Positions 52,095-61,330 of a stretch of DNA of 64,000 nucleotides are shown piece by piece. The stretch lies in assembly GCF_000350225.1 (NCBI RefSeq), contig NW_005178528.1, positions 62,001-126,000 of the forward strand, given 5' to 3'. Position 1 is the stretch's first letter. Every line of letters starts with the position of its first letter. Under the pieces are notes generated by a model. That model was not told the origin of the DNA. It did no database searches and saw nothing but the letters and a program-made list of their open reading frames with translations. Made by a program: the position numbers and the translations under genes. Origin of the DNA: Chondrus crispus (taxonomy: Eukaryota > Rhodophyta > Florideophyceae > Gigartinales > Gigartinaceae).

Positions 52095-52561
52095 TCGCCG
52101 CCAACTCCAAGCTAAACACCAGCATTCCCTTCCTCGCCATCACCACCAACAACCGTCACACCCCCGCCCAGTATCTATTCCACGCCATCCCATCCCTCAC
52201 TACCCCGACTATGTCATGCAGTACCCGCCACCAGCCATCCTCTGACGGCATCTTGGTGTTGGTTGGTGGTCGGCGGTGATGGTTGAGAAGGTGGGCGTTG
52301 CGGGGGGTGTGTGTCTATTATATAGACTTCGACAAAGTGGATATGACGCTTGGCAGAGCCCGATGTGAAGAAGAGTTCAGCCTTTTGTGCTACTGCCTGC
52401 TGCTCATAAACGGCATAATGTCTGCAATGCGACGATGCACGAATAGTGCGTGATACGACAGCGTGCCACTCTGTGGTGAGCGTAAAACAGATAAGAGTTG
52501 ATACGGTGAATATGGTTTGCGAAGCCCGACGTGAAGAACAGTACAGCCTTTTACATGAGTA
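52095..52561. other. Spacer between left TIR and methyltransferase gene, with a direct repeat
   Basis: Two diverged direct repeats of about 35 bases (GCCCGATGTGAAGAAGAG at 52358 and GCCCGACGTGAAGAACAG at 52524). C/A-rich sequence next to the TIR. No gene. Confidence 0.5.
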
Positions 52562-54916
52562 CTATGTGTTCTGTACCGACGAGTGAGTAACAATCGCATC
52601 ATTGAAGAGCGCCATACTGTGCAGGTCCCAGGCGCAGAAGGCGCTACCTATATCACGCAGATTGTCCGGGACTGCCTCCTGTCCTTTGAAATTGTAAGGG
52701 TACTTCACACTCCTCGACTCAGGTAGAATTGACACACGGAACACAGCAACTAGGCACTCGCCATCTCTCTCAACATCTTTGAGCTCGTGTCCGTGCAGCC
52801 TTCTGTAGAACTTCGAAGAATCGCCCGGAGGTAGTTGAAGAGTACCGGTCCCTACCACCTTCCCGGACACCATCAATCGCACGGTACTTCCCGGTTTCAC
52901 AGCTTCCAGGAACGACGCATTAGATCCCCCGGTTGTAGCTGCGTGTACAGCCATTGAGGGCTCTTCCCCACTATCAGCAATACCGCTTTCAGGTTTTCTC
53001 ATATCACGTAATAACAGGACATTGTCGGACAAGTTATTAGTATCGCTCGTGATGGAGTTTCTTGTCACGAAGGATGGTACGGAAGACGGATCTTTACATG
53101 ACCTCTTCATTGGCGCATTAGTAGCTTCTGATAGACCGCAGTGGTTTTGGGCGATTAAACGAAGCCGTTCATGGGCGAAACGATATCGCTCAGCATCTGC
53201 CTCCACTACAGTGCACTTTCTGTTTGTCCGAATGCAAGAAATTGCCGTAGAAAGAGTACCACCGTAAATGTCCAGAACATGACCGTTGTCTGGACAGAAC
53301 GTTGACATAAGCTCAGCTAAGAGATTGGGATTTTTCTCCTCCGTCAGAATGGGTGATCTCGTTCCAGGCTTGAGTAACTTGTTAGAAGTAACTGGTACCC
53401 TAGATATTGCCGCAAACTTCCGTTTCTCTGGGGCCTGCAAAACATGGTAGGGGCTCCGTAAATCTACCTTGAACCCATCCGGTCGATGCCCTGGTGTCTT
53501 AGCGAACATGCCAAATTCACAGGCGTTCTGAGGGAAGACGTCCCCTCGATATTCTTGCAACGTCTTGGTGTCCTTCATGATGACGTAAGGGTACTGAGGT
53601 CCGCTGAAACCCGTTTCCTTAAACGCATTGTACCATCTACTAAAGTACTGTATTGATGTGAATATAAACACCCATCCACCGGGTTTCAGTATACTTCGTG
53701 ATAGTTCTGCGACGGCCTTCATTTCCGTGGTGTCGACGACATTATCATAACCGTTTCCTGCACCTGACCGGCATGATGGCGTACCGTACGGAGGGTCTGT
53801 ACACAGTAGATCGAACAATGGGCATTTGTCCGTTCTCACGGATCCATAGTATTCCTGCCATTTCATTTGATATGCTTCTATGCCAAGTTCCTTCAGGAAG
53901 TCTCTCCTTTTCATCATGAAAACCTCCCTATCGTCCGTGTAATTGACACATGTCTTAAGTCGTTCTGAGGCCTCGCTTTGAGGAGCAGCCGACTTAGCAT
54001 ATGCAGCTGGCGGAGGATCGGCAGTATTCTGTTCAGCTGGATCTTTCTCGTCGGCGGATATATGTGGATCATCGGGTATAGCCGGCATTATCTCATTTCC
54101 TTCATCAGCAGTACCCTCCAGCGTACCGTTGCCCTCTGTATGAGCAGCGGCCGTGGACGTATTGGGGCCGGAAGCTTGGGTAGCTGGTGTACTGTTTATA
54201 GCAGGTGATGGGGCAGGGGTTGTAACATACTTGGCCTTGTACTTCTCTTCCTTGAATGAGGCGATCTGGGGACAAGTTCGGCGATACAGTTCTAGAATAA
54301 CATCCAGTATTGCTCTGTCGTTTCCCTTGTTAGTGAGCACTGCTATATCGAATTTGGTTGTGCATAGTAAATTCGCTTTCGTTGTCTCCATTTCACTTGG
54401 CCACTTATCTGTCTCCAATAGTTCTTCGAATTTTCTTGCTTCCTGCAAAGCAGCCTTGGCCTTCTGAAACTGCTCTCCAACTACTTTGTATGATACAGGT
54501 TTGAAGTTGTGCAATCTGCACATGTCACGTACACGATACAATGTATTTACCTGAGCAAGCTCGCCATCTGCACCAGAAGCATTCATGAATGGGATGCAAG
54601 ACTTAAGTGAGCTGATGTGAATGAAGTTGCGAAATACTCGACAGTCCGTGTTGCTCGTGCTTGGGGATTTGGACGGTCTCACGACACCACTTAGCGTGCA
54701 TGGTGATGCGATGAGATCGGGATGTTCAGATGTAACAATCTCTCCGATTGTGTTGACTACTCTCTGCGACAGTCGCAGCGCAGTAGTAGCAGTTTGTTTC
54801 AAGGTGCTCTCCTTCTGATGAGCACAACCATCGTAAGCACAGGCGATTTGCTTTTCTGTCGGTGTTCGGCCGTTTTTTCCGCTTTCAAACGAGCCGCCTC
54901 CTCTCGCAGACCACAA
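52562..54916 (-). CDS. Beta-class DNA N6-adenine/N4-cytosine methyltransferase of the TIR element
   Basis: 784 residues, uninterrupted. The N-terminal third (about 100-200) is helical and homologous to the second half of the ORF at 36-1046. A low-complexity Pro/Thr/Asp linker (230-310) follows. The catalytic part has LLCTDPPYGTP with DPPY at 374-377, KPGGWVFIFTS near 411, and motif I VLDIYGGTLSTA near 547 followed by VVEAD. DPPY before motif I is the beta-class order of amino-methyltransferases (N6_N4_Mtase type). Residues about 690-770 form a separate domain (VRLMVSGKVVGTG, HGHELKDV, AWDLHSM), loosely like the DUF8039 domain found in plant transposon proteins. All key residues are intact, so it is plausibly active. 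The first Met overlaps the ParB-like ORF by 118 bases in another frame; a short intron or frameshift may join them. Confidence 0.8.
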   Translation of the reverse strand: MWSARGGGSFESGKNGRTPTEKQIACAYDGCAHQKESTLKQTATTALRLSQRVVNTIGEIVTSEHPDLIASPCTLSGVVRPSKSPSTSNTDCRVFRNFIHISSLKSCIPFMNASGADGELAQVNTLYRVRDMCRLHNFKPVSYKVVGEQFQKAKAALQEARKFEELLETDKWPSEMETTKANLLCTTKFDIAVLTNKGNDRAILDVILELYRRTCPQIASFKEEKYKAKYVTTPAPSPAINSTPATQASGPNTSTAAAHTEGNGTLEGTADEGNEIMPAIPDDPHISADEKDPAEQNTADPPPAAYAKSAAPQSEASERLKTCVNYTDDREVFMMKRRDFLKELGIEAYQMKWQEYYGSVRTDKCPLFDLLCTDPPYGTPSCRSGAGNGYDNVVDTTEMKAVAELSRSILKPGGWVFIFTSIQYFSRWYNAFKETGFSGPQYPYVIMKDTKTLQEYRGDVFPQNACEFGMFAKTPGHRPDGFKVDLRSPYHVLQAPEKRKFAAISRVPVTSNKLLKPGTRSPILTEEKNPNLLAELMSTFCPDNGHVLDIYGGTLSTAISCIRTNRKCTVVEADAERYRFAHERLRLIAQNHCGLSEATNAPMKRSCKDPSSVPSFVTRNSITSDTNNLSDNVLLLRDMRKPESGIADSGEEPSMAVHAATTGGSNASFLEAVKPGSTVRLMVSGKVVGTGTLQLPPGDSSKFYRRLHGHELKDVERDGECLVAVFRVSILPESRSVKYPYNFKGQEAVPDNLRDIGSAFCAWDLHSMALFNDAIVTHSSVQNT

Positions 54917-55518
54917 AGAGTATCGTAAAAGGTCGTTTCAATGTAATAACTAGGGGCATGCTTCCTGTTTTGATGGCGCGCAAGTTGCCGCAACACTTGC
55001 ACGTTATGGCCACCACTCAATATGGTCACACTCCAAGAGAATCCACTCCATTGCGCAAGTAGCTCGTCGATGAGCTCGAGGATAGCAACAAGTCTGTGCA
55101 TCCCGTCGACCACGCCGTACCATTGCGTCCTTGTGCGACTTTTCTCCCTTGCCTCCGTCTCCGTCAAACACTTCCCCTTGAAATGGTCGATCACATATCG
55201 CCGGTAGGTACCCGTCAACGGCATGAGCACTGGCATATCCGATCCCGCAGTGATACCTGGTTCGTGAGGTGCCTCACCCGCTTCGTGATTACCTTCGGCA
55301 ACGGCATGGCCTCGGAACAGTACCTTCATTCGTTCTACACCTGAACGAACTATGGCTCTAACATTTGTGAGCGGTATGCAGTCCCTAGGATCAACTGTCG
55401 TGTTAGTTGAGCCCTCCATCACGTCCGCAAACAATGCTTTTGCCACCTCCATCCTGTCGCGCACCTGTGGGGATGGATCATTCCGAGACGCTTGAGCTGA
55501 CTTCCCTTTCCGCGTCAT
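54799..55518 (-). CDS. ParB-like domain protein of the TIR element
   Basis: I take the start at 55518 (MTRKGKSAQ), because the upstream 41 residues are hydrophobic and unlike the rest; the frame is open to 55641. A ParB-type core is seen: VDPRDCIPL (strand 1), a long helix, then WYGVVDGMHRLVAIL (the DGxHR box, residues 178-183 of the longest frame), followed by SVTILSGGHNVQVLRQLARHQNRKH, typical of the second half of ParB N-terminal domains. Such domains are often fused or adjacent to DNA methylases in phages and bacterial islands. The gene runs into the methyltransferase ORF in the same direction with a frame change in the 54799-54916 overlap. The homologous ORF at 36-1046 lies in one frame with its methyltransferase. 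Probable role: DNA recognition or loading for the methylase; this is inference. Confidence 0.65.
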   Translation of the reverse strand: MTRKGKSAQASRNDPSPQVRDRMEVAKALFADVMEGSTNTTVDPRDCIPLTNVRAIVRSGVERMKVLFRGHAVAEGNHEAGEAPHEPGITAGSDMPVLMPLTGTYRRYVIDHFKGKCLTETEAREKSRTRTQWYGVVDGMHRLVAILELIDELLAQWSGFSWSVTILSGGHNVQVLRQLARHQNRKHAPSYYIETTFYDTLCGLREEAARLKAEKTAEHRQKSKSPVLTMVVLIRRRAP

Positions 55519-56711
55519 ACCTGATAGTGGGTTCACTTTCGTACAGAACGGGGGTCTGCAGTACGACAGAAATTTTAAATTGGGAAGGAGGGTGGCGAAC
55601 AGTTTGCCGACAGAAATTACTCTAACTCGAACCAGTAACAATTAACAGGATGGCTTGTTGCTACCGGTGTTCTGGTGCTTGTGAGCACATGGTCAATTCA
55701 ATGAGATAGGGAAGTCGAGACATACAGTAGCTCCGAATGTGCCATGAACAATTCCGAAAGAAGTACGAAATCCTGCACCTGCTTGTGGAAACTGCAGTAG
55801 CCGACCGTGCCGGACCGAATACTTCATTTCTGCCCTGGTGTTATAGCAAACCAAACGAGAATTGCATACTGATACCACACGTTAATATATGCAGGACTAA
55901 CAATCGAATCAGAGTGATGTCCATGATCTCCGCCTGTTCGATAATTGAACTCCGTCTCCACGCCATCAGTATGTGCAGTACGCAGCAGGAATCTTCTGGA
56001 CATGTCTGCACGTAGCGTACGTGTCCCCATACCCGCACTTTATCTACTCATTCATAGCCTGAATCTCCCGGATTTACTTTGCGGTTGAGGCTGCAACGGA
56101 AAGAACTGTCCGATCATGATTGTGTGCTGTCCGTCAATGGCGATCATGAATTTGTGCCGTGTGGGACAGCAGAAAACGTGTCATGATTTTGAGAACCTAA
56201 AACTAAATATCAGTAATGCATAACTGTTCTCTTGAAATGTGGAATGAAAACTCTATATTTGGACATGGTGAACATTGCGTATCAAATTTAGTGCAACATA
56301 TGATTTGGGTGCAATCTCCCAAATATTTGATTCAGATATGTTTCAAACAGCGCTCTCTCAGATCTGTAAAGCTTCCATTACAGGCTTCTTCATGGTAGCG
56401 CAGAGACAGCAGCCAACCATTCATAGCTCGGCGTACCTGCTCAGTGAATATCAGTATTCACGGATAGCTAAACTGGTCATCCAGCAGGCATTATCTGTTC
56501 CACAGAACAGTATCGCTGCTGCTCGTGTGGAGCTGAACCCACCATCACCTGAATTCTCGTGCTGCAGTGCTTGTAGTTGATACACGCTCCAGTATATAAA
56601 AGGTAAAGAGGGTACCATCCTGGTCTCCGCGATAAAGTTCCTCAACCCATCTCAATCCACAACAACCCATCTGAACTGTTGGGGGCAACAACCCATCTCA
56701 GAACCATTCCA
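55519..56711. promoter_or_regulatory. Divergent promoter region of the TIR element
   Basis: 1.2 kb between the leftward ParB-like gene and the rightward transposase head. A TATATAAA box at 56593-56600 lies about 110 bases before the ATG at 56712. No equally good TATA box was found on the leftward side. A short repeated motif (CAACCCATCT, CAACAACCCATCT) occurs three times at 56643-56698, just before the transposase start. No other gene seen. Confidence 0.45.
56593..56600 (+). promoter_or_regulatory. TATA box for the transposase gene
   Basis: TATATAAA followed by AGGT, correctly spaced for transcription starting near 56625 and a short leader holding the CAACCCATCT repeats. Confidence 0.45.
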
Positions 56712-57623
56712 ATGACTACGACTAGGCGTACGACTCGTGCAAAGCGCTCTATTGCACAAGCGAGTAGCTCGAGGCATGGTGAACCGTTACATACTCCTGA
56801 GTCCCGCACTGTGGCTCCCCCACGCACATCACCGCGTAGTACTGCTCGGGACTCGCAAAGCACCCCACTACGAAGCGGGAAGCGTCGCGTGCAGATCGCG
56901 ACGCCAACCACTCTACATACCCCTGAGTCCCGCCCTGTGAATCCCCAACAAACGCCAAGGAGCAGTCGTAAACAAAGTTGTCCGCCAACAGATGCCTCAC
57001 CCACTGCTCAGAACTCGCAAAGCTCAGGATTGCGAGACGGGAAGCGTCGCGCCCTTTCTGCGACCCCAGCAACTTCACACACACCACTCTCAACGCCGCC
57101 AGACACAACGCAACTCTTTAATGTTCCCATCCGACACACTTCACCATGTCTCCCGGATTCTACCATGCGAAATCAACCCAGCCAGACCACAGCGATACAA
57201 AGATCGCCCCAAAGGCGGTCATCAAGTGTTTCGCTGGATTCCGGTACAGTGCAGCGTAAATTGTGGAGCATCCGCTCATTGGTAATTGCAGCCCGAGGGA
57301 TAGCTGCGGAACCCGAAGTAGCTCCAGCTACCCCAAATGCAGCAGAATCTTCACCACCCGAACTGCAAGAAGAAGATGCTCTAGCTACGCCAAATGCCGC
57401 AGAATATCGAACACTGGAACATGAAGATGAGTTGTCTAAATCTAGTAGTGACGCTGAGTACCGTCCCCCTCCGCCCTGTAACACTCGAACGAAAAATGGA
57501 CCCCCATTGCAACGAAGTCCGGCCAGTCGCAGTGTTGCGAACAGCGAGACATCACCTTTTAAAAAGAGTATACACGTACAAGAGTCGCCGTCGCGGCAAG
57601 GGTGTGGAGAGTGTGTTACTTAA
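56712..57623 (+). CDS. Disordered Ser/Thr/Pro/Arg-rich head of the transposase gene
   Basis: The first ATG after the TATA box is at 56712 (MTTTRRTTRAKRS). About 300 residues of low-complexity sequence contain three repeats of HTPESR or a close variant (HTPLS) with GKRR[VA] motifs between them, probably nuclear localisation signals. Another frame (57394-57705) takes over with KSRRRGKGVESVLLKRRR and the Cys-containing LKCCIHRRC, so a frame change or intron lies around 57480-57600. In relatives of the downstream domain a Cys-rich motif stands at this position. Confidence 0.45.
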   Translation: MTTTRRTTRAKRSIAQASSSRHGEPLHTPESRTVAPPRTSPRSTARDSQSTPLRSGKRRVQIATPTTLHTPESRPVNPQQTPRSSRKQSCPPTDASPTAQNSQSSGLRDGKRRALSATPATSHTPLSTPPDTTQLFNVPIRHTSPCLPDSTMRNQPSQTTAIQRSPQRRSSSVSLDSGTVQRKLWSIRSLVIAARGIAAEPEVAPATPNAAESSPPELQEEDALATPNAAEYRTLEHEDELSKSSSDAEYRPPPPCNTRTKNGPPLQRSPASRSVANSETSPFKKSIHVQESPSRQGCGECVT

Positions 57624-57735
57624 ACGACGCCGTGCCCCCGCTGATGCGTTCCAAAACATGGAGGTGGATAAGTTAAAATGTTGTATCCATCGCCGTTGTT
57701 TTTAAAAAGTTGACGCTCGATACGTCAAGGCTCAA

Positions 57736-59652
57736 GTGGAACATGTATCTTTGCTGAATAGGGCGGGGAGACGAGCTTATCTGGAGGGCTTGTTGGAAGA
57801 TAACTCAGAGATGTTTTTCTTCGATAGAAAGGCGGTGTGTTATAAGTTTCTAGAGAAGTCCCTGCAGTTTTCTAGGGATTTCCAGGGCTCTGTTAAAGGC
57901 ACACCGTTTAGCAAGAGGAGGTCTTCCTTGACTTCTACTGTGAGAAACTCAGAAGCTAATCAACGGGACGCGGTCATATGCTTCCTTGAACGTCTTTCAG
58001 AAAGCACAGCCGACCATATGCCCGACCGAAACGAACAGCACTTGCCCTATTTCCAAAAAGCCCAGGTCTTCCACATCTTCCTCTCTGAGTTCAGTCGCCC
58101 CCATTCGCGCGCCCCACCCACGCGAAGCTATTTTTACGAGACATGGCAAAAGCACGTGCCCAACATCAAGGTGCGGAGGGTGCATAGGTTCACAGTGTGT
58201 TCCGAATGCGATCTCATCCGAGACCTGCTCTCCAAAGCCGGTACCGATGAGTCAGCAACTCGGCTACTTCGTGAGCGAAAAACCACTCACAACGATATGG
58301 TTGCAGCGGAGCGGCGCGAGTACCAGAAGAAGTGTGATAAAGCAGGACTGTATCCTGCTAAGTATTGCTCTATCATTCTGGACGGTGCCGACCAGTCCGC
58401 CTTCGGTTTGCCGCATTTCCTCTTCAATACTAAGCACACAAAGGGGCACAGTATCAAAGTTAAGCTAATTGGACTGCTTGAACATGGTCCCGTGAAACAT
58501 CTGTCCCTGTTCACTATGACAGATGAATATGAGACAGGCGCGAATCACGTACTAGAAGCTCTTCATCGGACGCTGATGGTAAAGGCTGAGAAGGGCCCAC
58601 TCCCGGACACCCTGTTCATGCAGGTGGACAATTGCACTCGCGAAAATAAGAACAGATACTTCTTCGGATACATGGAATCCCTGGTTGCATGGGGGGTGTT
58701 TCAAGAAGTCTTTGTGTCGTTTCTACCAATTGGTCATACCCATTCTGACATAGACCAAGCGTTCAGCTGCACTGCTCGCCGGCTCAGGCATCATGAGGCT
58801 ATAACTCTGGAAGACCTGATCACTGAGCTCGGGAAGGCATATAACCCTCCCCCTCACGTTGCTGATCTTCGCCAGATTATAAACTTCTCTGGGCTGTGTG
58901 ACCAAGAAAGGTGTTTGGAAAAGCCTCAACGGTTTTCCCATTTTCGATATTTCAAGTTTCACCGTGTGGAGGGGATCCCAGAGTATCGTGGCAATTCTTT
59001 TAGCACTGCATGTTCCGCGCGGGTTGGGTGTAACGACGATTGGGGCTCTCTCAAGGTTGGGCAGTGCACCGGAGGCTTCCTGAAATTTGCACCTGACCTT
59101 GCCAAAACACCACCGACCGAAGCCACATGTCCTAACAATCTTGATAAAATCAACACCCGTCTTGTGTCTGAGGAGACACGAGTGAATGACAAGAGAAAGT
59201 TAGCCCAGCTACGGCTTCTACGCGACCGCGTGTATGAATCAAGACTGGAGAGATTCCACTGGAATCTGCGCGACGTATTTGAGATGAAGGGAAAGTATAG
59301 AACAGTTACTGATGCGGTTGATGGCTTGCAAGACGAAATTGAAAATGATGAAGTTGAAATCAAGATGGAAGAACAACCCCTGCAAGACCTCGAATACGAA
59401 TGTAATGACTTCGTAGCGGTACGCCGTTCTTCTTGCTCTATAGAAACCGTCCCGTTCTGGGTCGGGCGTGTCATATCAATTCACAAGGACGATGAAGGCG
59501 TAACTACGGATCTCACCATCCATTGGTGGGAAGTGTACAATGGTAAATGTGCCTGGACAGGTAAGTATGCCCCCTCTAGATACATGACATCAGGAAACCG
59601 TGGACAGAGTTTATCAGTGTCGCAACTGTTTTGTCCAGGTTTTCGGAGTTGA
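57736..59652 (+). CDS. DUF7869-type RNase-H-fold protein, probable transposase
   Basis: The frame is continuous with 57394-57705 except for one TAA at 57703-57705; there is no ATG at 57736 (the codon is GTG), so the true start is upstream. Cys155 and Cys158 (FTVCSEC) suggest a small zinc site. The core shows SIILDGADQSAFGLPHF (Asp216), a KVKLIGLLEHG strand, LFMQVDNCTRENKNR (Asp298) and FLPIGHTHSDIDQAFS (Asp338/Asp340), the conserved acid layout of the DUF7869 family found in many eukaryotic repeats and read here as a DDE-like nuclease. The C-terminal part (about 540-630) has WVGRVISIHKDDEG and IHWWEVY, an SH3/BAH-like chromatin-binding look. Whether the TAA is an error, an intron remnant or real is open. 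Confidence 0.7.
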   Translation: MEHVSLLNRAGRRAYLEGLLEDNSEMFFFDRKAVCYKFLEKSLQFSRDFQGSVKGTPFSKRRSSLTSTVRNSEANQRDAVICFLERLSESTADHMPDRNEQHLPYFQKAQVFHIFLSEFSRPHSRAPPTRSYFYETWQKHVPNIKVRRVHRFTVCSECDLIRDLLSKAGTDESATRLLRERKTTHNDMVAAERREYQKKCDKAGLYPAKYCSIILDGADQSAFGLPHFLFNTKHTKGHSIKVKLIGLLEHGPVKHLSLFTMTDEYETGANHVLEALHRTLMVKAEKGPLPDTLFMQVDNCTRENKNRYFFGYMESLVAWGVFQEVFVSFLPIGHTHSDIDQAFSCTARRLRHHEAITLEDLITELGKAYNPPPHVADLRQIINFSGLCDQERCLEKPQRFSHFRYFKFHRVEGIPEYRGNSFSTACSARVGCNDDWGSLKVGQCTGGFLKFAPDLAKTPPTEATCPNNLDKINTRLVSEETRVNDKRKLAQLRLLRDRVYESRLERFHWNLRDVFEMKGKYRTVTDAVDGLQDEIENDEVEIKMEEQPLQDLEYECNDFVAVRRSSCSIETVPFWVGRVISIHKDDEGVTTDLTIHWWEVYNGKCAWTGKYAPSRYMTSGNRGQSLSVSQLFCPGFRS

Positions 59653-60134
59653 AGAAATCGAAAGAGATCAGCGCAGCAGCGGCGAGGCAAATTAGGCAGG
59701 CTCTTGGAGTTGCGTGATATGCTGGGTGGCCTCCGCTACTCGGTGGTCAGCTTGACGCAGTTAGATACGGTAGTGAGGGTGCAATGCCCTGGTAAACTTT
59801 GGTAAACGTGGGTGCAGCAGTACCAAAGGCCGGTTGCGACGCACCCTGGGTTTGACCAAAGATATTCATATCAGCTGAGCCTACAGCAGTAACTGGCAAA
59901 AGAGCATCTGACTGCCTCCAGTCTCTCTACTGAAATATATATGCCACAAATGCGCATTACCATAGATATTTCTCCAGCGCACACCCCACCATACTGCAAC
60001 GTTAGTTGTTTGAGGCCCGACATGTAGTTCGTTGATGTGAGCAAGTAGCGAAGGTTCCTTCGAGGCAGACATAACTTTTATTTCTCTTCAACGTTTCCTA
60101 GATCTACGAAATGCACATATTAAGCCGGAACCAA
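59653..60134. other. No gene recognised
   Basis: 3' flank of the transposase gene. Short TGGTAAAC(T/G)T(T/G)GG direct repeats near 59790-59815. No clear polyadenylation signal. Confidence 0.4.
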
Positions 60135-60326
60135 TTACCAATATGTATTATCACGAAGCCACACTCCCTTGATGATATTGACCACCTTATCAATTGACTT
60201 GGCAGTGGCTGGATGTGCAATCAACGGTACGGCCGATGGGTTCGACGTCACCAGTGAGGGGGGGTTGTCCACCTTCAGCTCCTGATTTTCTGTCAGACGA
60301 ATAACGGCTGGGAGTTTATCTCCCAA
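60135..60326 (-). CDS. Small ORF beside the right TIR
   Basis: 63 codons, starting about 30 bases inside the right repeat and running inward (MGDKLPAVIRL, then SVAPLIAHP-like and KSIDKVVNIIKGVW). Protein-like, with a helical end. It could be a small element gene or an exon. No relative recognised. Confidence 0.25.
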   Translation of the reverse strand: MGDKLPAVIRLTENQELKVDNPPSLVTSNPSAVPLIAHPATAKSIDKVVNIIKGVWLRDNTYW

Positions 60327-60356
60327 TTTGACTTGGGCTTAGAGTTCGCAACGCGG

Positions 60357-60762
60357 GGGGGCGGTGGACGTGACGATACGGGTCATCGTAGTGGGTCGGG
60401 GAGGCTTGAAGTGGGCCACAATCGCCAACTTCGAGCAAGTCCAGACAGAATTTAGGATTAAATTCTGTCGGCAGATTGTGAACAGGTATCAAATTTTTAT
60501 ATAACATAAATTGTACTGCAATTTCCAAGTAAAATCGTACGATAATTTTTTTGATTTGGCCTATACAGAACCCCCCATCCCCCAGATTTAGAGAGTACAT
60601 GTTGGACGATAACTTCTAAACTATTTTGGTTTGTCCACTTCTGTTTTCTGCATATCACTACTACTGCTCTAAGCTTTACTACCATATAAAAATATCTGGA
60701 ATCCGAAGGGGTGCCCCTGGTACTGTTTGGTATCCCAAATTCTGGTTACCACCAAACCAGTG
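60357..60762 (-). repeat. Right terminal inverted repeat of the 9.1 kb element
   Basis: Reverse-complement partner of 51690-52094, about 98% identical by eye. Confidence 0.9.
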
Positions 60763-60769
60763 TTTCGTG

Positions 60770-61330
60770 CCCCCAGTTCCGCCCCTGGCGCCGCTGGGGT
60801 GTGGGCCTATTCGCGGGTCCGAGGTGCGCGACCTCCCGGTTGCCCGGCGCGAAGTGGCAGACATACCCAAGCTCTCTCGAGCTCTGGGTAATTTACGGGA
60901 CCGCGCTTGGTCGGTCGGGGAATTATTGGTAACGTTGTCCACCTGGTTCTTTGAGCGGACGGATGACGCGCACCGCCGAGCCAGTGAATGCCAGCGGCTG
61001 TCATCGGAGTTACAGCTCGCCACGGAGGAGTTACGACGGTCTCGGGAGGATAAGCTCCAGCATATGGACGCGTATGAGCGCGCGTGCGCTGACCGGGACC
61101 GGTTCCGCAGGGAGCGTGACGCACTCCGCAACAGCAGAGCGATGTCTTCCCGCGGGGGTGACCTACCGCCCCTGAACCCTACTCCTGTGTGGCGGGAGCC
61201 TGTCCGCGATCCGTACGCGCACATTCCAACCTACGCCGAGGTGCACGAGGTCCCTCGTCATCCCAGCTATTGTCCCCCGGACCCCTACGGTGCGGGTCCG
61301 GAGGGAGCCCCGGGTAGGGCTAACCCGTGA
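60770..61330 (+). CDS. Coiled-coil, Pro-rich ORF at the right flank (gag-like?)
   Basis: An open frame entering from the TIR and continuing 187 codons: VPPVPPLAPL, then a helical segment (SECQRLSSELQLATEELRR, ERACADRDRFRRERDALR), then a Pro/Tyr-rich tail. The sequence resembles retroelement Gag heads in composition, but nothing decisive is visible. The 9.1 kb element may have inserted into it, since the upstream part of the frame is TIR. Confidence 0.3.
   Translation, partial: PPVPPLAPLGCGPIRGSEVRDLPVARREVADIPKLSRALGNLRDRAWSVGELLVTLSTWFFERTDDAHRRASECQRLSSELQLATEELRRSREDKLQHMDAYERACADRDRFRRERDALRNSRAMSSRGGDLPPLNPTPVWREPVRDPYAHIPTYAEVHEVPRHPSYCPPDPYGAGPEGAPGRANP

Larger units (their letters stand above)
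51690..60762. mobile_element. 9.1 kb TIR transposon carrying a ParB/DNA-methyltransferase cassette and a DUF7869-type transposase
   Basis: Bounded by inverted repeats of about 405 bp (51690-52094 and 60357-60762), about 98% identical by eye and ending CACTGGTTTGG / CCAAACCAGTG. Inside, leftward: a ParB-like gene (54799-55518) and a methyltransferase gene (52562-54916); rightward: an Arg/Ser-rich head and an RNase-H-fold transposase-like gene (56712-59652); a small ORF (60135-60326) lies next to the right repeat. The CACTG start recalls the CMC (CACTA/Mirage/Chapaev) group, but the transposase is unlike those I know, and no target duplication is evident. No capsid, polymerase or integrase of a virus-like element is present. 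Confidence 0.8.

Noticed and set aside
52562-55518. Bacterial or phage contamination as the source of the ParB/methylase genes
   Set aside because: They lie within nearly identical TIRs together with a eukaryote-type DUF7869 gene, surrounded by eukaryotic repeats, and a diverged relative occurs 50 kb away.
51690-60762. Possibility that the 9.1 kb TIR element is a Polinton or other virus-like element
   Set aside because: Long TIRs and bacterial/phage-style genes invited this, but no family B polymerase, retroviral-type integrase, packaging ATPase, protease or capsid ORF is present; the gene set fits a DNA transposon.
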